From Actinomycetota bacterium (GTDB taxonomy: Bacteria; Actinomycetota; Actinomycetes; Mycobacteriales; Mycobacteriaceae): a DNA stretch of 64,000 nucleotides. The stretch covers positions 95,140 to 159,139 of the forward strand of contig JAFDWN010000002.1 of the NCBI GenBank assembly GCA_018268465.1, read 5' to 3'. The position numbers and the translations under genes are program-made. Of the stretch, positions 61,492-64,000 are shown piece after piece (within the stretch, counting starts at the first letter, position 1; each line of letters opens with the position of its first letter). Under the pieces are notes generated by a model. That model did no database searches. It was given only the letters and a program-made list of their open reading frames with translations, and was not told the DNA's origin.

Positions 61492-62715
61492 GTGTGGGAC
61501 CGACCGTCCGACCGGGTCCGTGACCTGATCCGGCAATGCGCCCGGATCGTCGCCGAACCCCGGGCCGAGTGGCTGGCCGAACTCGACCGCGCGACCACCG
61601 CGACGAACCCCGCCGTCACCGGCGACCCGATCCTGGCGGCCGCGATCAGCGCCACCAACCGTGCCAACATCGTGTACTGGGCGACGGCCAACATCCGTGA
61701 TCCCGGTGCGCCGGTTGCCGCCAATCTCGGCCCGGAGCCGCTGGGAATCGCACGGGATCTGGTGCGCCGCGGGATGGACGCGGTCGCCCTGGACGCCTAC
61801 CGGGTGGGCGAGGGTGTGGCCTGGCGCCGCCTCATGGAGATCGCGTTCGAACTCACCGCCGACCCGGCGGAGCTGCACGAACTGCTCGACGTGTGTTCGC
61901 GGTCGGTGAGCTCCTTCGTCGACGAGACGCTGGCCGGCATCGCTGCCCAGATCGAACTCGAACGCGACGAACTCACCCGGGGCAGTCACGCCGAACGGCG
62001 GGAAACGGTCAGCCTGATCCTGGACGGCGCGCCGATCTCCCGGCAGCGGGCGGAGAGCCGGCTGGGCTACGCGCTGAACCGCCCGCACACCGCGGCGGTC
62101 ATCTGGGGCGACACCTCCGGCTCCGGCCTCGGCGACGTCGACCGGGCCGCCGAGGCGTTCGGGCGGTGCGCCGGCTCCGGGCGGCCGCTGAGCATCCTCG
62201 CCAGTACCGCGTCGCGCTGGGTGTGGGTACCCGGTGCGGAGGGGGTGGACGGCGATCAGCTGGTGCGGGCGATCGACGACATCCCCGCCGTGCGCGTGGC
62301 CGTCGGCCCCACTGCCACCGGCGTGGACGGCTTCCGGCGCAGTCACCTCGACGCGGTCACCGCCCAGCGCATGCTCGCCCGGCTCGGTTCCCGGCAACGG
62401 GTGGCGTTCTTCGGCGACATCCATCTGGTCGCCCTGCTGACCCAGGATCCCGAGCGTGCCGACGAGTTCATCACCCGCGTGCTGGGAGAGTTCGAGTTCG
62501 CCGACGATGTCCTGCAGGACACGGTGCGGACGTTTGTGATGGCGCAGTGCAACGCCTCACGAGCGGCCGCTGACCTGTATCTGCATCGAAACACGCTGCT
62601 GCGCAGGCTCGCCCGCGCCAACGAGCTGCTCCCCCGCCCGTTGAGTCAAACCAGTGTGGAGGTGGCCGTCGCACTGGAGGCCGCACACTGGCGCGGACCG
62701 CGGGCCACGGGGTGA
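61492..62715 (+). CDS. PucR/CdaR-family transcriptional regulator
   Basis: A 407-residue regulator with an N-terminal sensor-like helical region, a central GGDEF-like/CdaR domain (about residues 165-290) and the C-terminal PucR helix-turn-helix NASRAAADLYLHRNTLLRRL. GTG 61492 is close behind the palindrome. It probably controls the divergent monooxygenase-hydrolase-SDR operon. In M. tuberculosis the similar operon is controlled by the AraC-type VirS, so the regulator class differs here. Effector unknown. Confidence 0.86.
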   Translation: MWDRPSDRVRDLIRQCARIVAEPRAEWLAELDRATTATNPAVTGDPILAAAISATNRANIVYWATANIRDPGAPVAANLGPEPLGIARDLVRRGMDAVALDAYRVGEGVAWRRLMEIAFELTADPAELHELLDVCSRSVSSFVDETLAGIAAQIELERDELTRGSHAERRETVSLILDGAPISRQRAESRLGYALNRPHTAAVIWGDTSGSGLGDVDRAAEAFGRCAGSGRPLSILASTASRWVWVPGAEGVDGDQLVRAIDDIPAVRVAVGPTATGVDGFRRSHLDAVTAQRMLARLGSRQRVAFFGDIHLVALLTQDPERADEFITRVLGEFEFADDVLQDTVRTFVMAQCNASRAAADLYLHRNTLLRRLARANELLPRPLSQTSVEVAVALEAAHWRGPRATG

Positions 62716-62780
62716 ACCCGCGCCGGTACTCACCGGGCGCCGCGCGAAAGGCGTTACCGCACCGGCCAGTCCGCGCCGGC

Positions 62781-63146
62781 TCAGCCGAACGCGGCCTCGA
62801 CGTAGCGCACCGCGTCGTCCTTGCCGACGCCGAGGGCGCGGGCCGCGGACACGAAGGTGTTCGCCGCCGTTGCCATCGCCGTATCGGCCGGATCCACCCT
62901 CGCGACGAAAGTGCCGAATCGGCCCCGCGTTTCGAGAATGCCCGCCGACTCCAATTCACGATAGGCACGCGCGACGGTATTGACGGCCAGGTTCAACTCG
63001 CCGGCCAGCTCGCGTACCGTGGGCAGTCGCGTGCCCGGCGGTAACCGCCCGTCCCTCACCCCCGTGATGATCTGGGTCCGCAGCTGGTCGAATAGTGGTT
63101 TGGCCGCCCGTATGTCAACTTGTACCCAATCCCCCAATTTGGCCAC
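62781..63146 (-). CDS. GntR-family (YtrA subfamily) regulator, Rv1152-like
   Basis: A 121-residue regulator with a winged helix ([40 protein letters not shown], then [20 protein letters not shown]) and a short helical tail typical of the YtrA subfamily, which lacks a large ligand domain. GTG 63146 gives the same length as I recall for Rv1152. It is divergent from the sirtuin gene with 36 bases between start codons, so both promoters share that gap. Confidence 0.9.
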   Translation of the reverse strand: MAKLGDWVQVDIRAAKPLFDQLRTQIITGVRDGRLPPGTRLPTVRELAGELNLAVNTVARAYRELESAGILETRGRFGTFVARVDPADTAMATAANTFVSAARALGVGKDDAVRYVEAAFG

Positions 63147-63182
63147 GTGCTCAGTATCACCTACAACCGCTAGTTTGGTCAT

Positions 63183-63896
63183 GTGCAAGTTACGGTCTTC
63201 AGCGGCGCCGGCATCTCGGCGGAGAGCGGTGTGCCGACGTTCCGTGACGTCGAGACCGGGCTGTGGGCGAACGTCGACCCGTACGAGATCTCCAGCGACA
63301 AGGGCTGGCGCGACCATCCCGAACGGGTGTGGGCGTGGTATCTGTGGCGCCACCACATGATGAGTGCGGTACAGCCCAACGACGGCCATCTGGCCGTGGC
63401 GGCCTGGGAGGACCACGCCGACGTGCACGTGGTCACCCAGAATGTGGACAACCTGCACGAGCGCGCGGGCAGCAACCGGGTCTACCACTTGCACGGCAGC
63501 CTGTTCGAGTTCCATTGCGACGTCTGCCGCTCGATGTTCGAGGGCGACGTGCCCCCGATGCCCGAGCCGGTCGAGGCGCTCGACCCCCCGTACTGTCCGT
63601 GCGGGGGATTGATCCGGCCCAATGTGGTGTGGTTCGGCGAACCGTTGCCCGACGCGGCCTGGCAGCGCTCCCTGGCCGCGGTCACGTTCGCCGACGTGCT
63701 GGTGGTGGTGGGCACCTCGTCGGTGGTATATCCGGCCGCGGGGTTGCCCGAACTCGCGCTGGCCAAGGGCACGGCGGTCATCGAGATCAACCCCGAACCC
63801 ACCCCGCTGTCGGATCTGGCGACCATTTCGCTGCGCGAGACGGCGGCCACCGCACTGCCCGGCCTGATGCAACGCCTGCCCGCCCTGCTCGGCTGA
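63183..63896 (+). CDS. NAD-dependent protein deacylase, SIR2 family (Rv1151c-like)
   Basis: A 237-residue sirtuin. NAD binding is in [17 protein letters not shown] and [12 protein letters not shown], the catalytic His in HLHGSLFEF, and zinc ligands in HCDVC and [15 protein letters not shown] carries the Tyr-x2-Arg pattern of class III sirtuins that also remove succinyl or malonyl groups. In M. tuberculosis Rv1151c deacetylates, for example, acetyl-CoA synthetase. GTG 63183 starts at the first residues of the fold. Confidence 0.92.
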   Translation: MQVTVFSGAGISAESGVPTFRDVETGLWANVDPYEISSDKGWRDHPERVWAWYLWRHHMMSAVQPNDGHLAVAAWEDHADVHVVTQNVDNLHERAGSNRVYHLHGSLFEFHCDVCRSMFEGDVPPMPEPVEALDPPYCPCGGLIRPNVVWFGEPLPDAAWQRSLAAVTFADVLVVVGTSSVVYPAAGLPELALAKGTAVIEINPEPTPLSDLATISLRETAATALPGLMQRLPALLG

Positions 63897-64000
63897 TCAG
63901 GCGGCGGGACGCACCGCCCGCCCGAGGGCGAGTTCGGCCACCGGCAGCGGCACCCACGGAGGTATCGCCCATTCCCGGCGGGCCTGCGCGATGCCGAAGC
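63897..64000 (-). CDS. C-terminal end of an unidentified protein (partial)
   Basis: The minus-strand frame is open to the end of the window and ends at TGA 63897-63899, one base beyond the sirtuin stop. It encodes FGIAQARREWAIPPWVPLPV followed by AELALGRAVRPAA. The codon use is gene-like but I do not recognise the family. Confidence 0.45.
   Translation of the reverse strand, partial: FGIAQARREWAIPPWVPLPVAELALGRAVRPAA

Overview
The window is chromosomal DNA of a high-GC mycobacterium, most likely a rapid grower of the Mycolicibacterium type. The evidence is a recognisable, inverted and interrupted version of the gene order Rv1178 to Rv1151c of M. tuberculosis (recalled from memory): dapC, fdxC, a PadR regulator, fadH, fbiC (coenzyme F420), an Rv1171-like gene, mshB (mycothiol), lpqW, typA, mutT2, a pterin dehydratase, pimE, the Rv1158c/Rv1157c-like Ala/Pro-rich secreted proteins, an Rv1156-like HhH-GPD protein, the F420-binding Rv1155-like protein, omt, Rv1152-like GntR and the sirtuin Rv1151c. 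Genes expected in M. tuberculosis but absent here include narGHJI and the PE/PPE pair. Their places are taken by other genes, including two secreted proteins with an N-terminal pattern beginning MD(V/I)xVR.

Layout. 0-2.5 kb: end of an aldehyde dehydrogenase, a RutA/SfnG-like flavin monooxygenase and an AraC regulator. 2.5-26.4 kb: the conserved core listed above, plus YceI, DUF2231, a ClC channel and a repeat-built surface protein behind a 709-bp AT-rich leader. 26.9-38.0 kb: an integrated 11.1-kb mobile element inside the Rv1156-like gene. 38.3-48.2 kb: a DUF732 protein, a LytS/LytTR two-component system with a DUF485-like protein and a sodium:solute symporter, an MFS pump, an acyltransferase, a LysE exporter, DUF5302, the F420-binding protein, a methyltransferase and DUF1697. 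48.2-57.1 kb: a nine-gene, tightly overlapping uptake and catabolic operon (NitT/TauT ABC importer, CoA-transferase, two amidohydrolases, a cyclase-family hydrolase and a cupin) with a divergent IclR regulator. 57.2-64 kb: a second omt paralogue, a three-gene monooxygenase-hydrolase-SDR operon with a divergent PucR regulator and a perfect 21-bp operator-like palindrome, then GntR and SIR2.

The mobile element is the most notable feature. It has a large serine integrase, an SF3 (P4-like) helicase, a small terminase subunit, a scaffold-like protein, a major capsid protein, two connector-like proteins and two paralogous HNH endonucleases. I find no large terminase, portal, tail or lysis gene. This composition resembles the ~10-kb phiRv1/phiRv2 prophage-like elements of M. 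tuberculosis and capsid-forming phage satellites. It has split the host HhH-GPD gene but carries its own look-alike 5' end, which restores an open reading frame with the host 3' part. The severed host 5' end now terminates on the start codon of the integrase. The element also contains iterons phased at helical turns, a run of strong hairpins, decayed BRO-N genes near both ends and one opposite-strand accessory gene.
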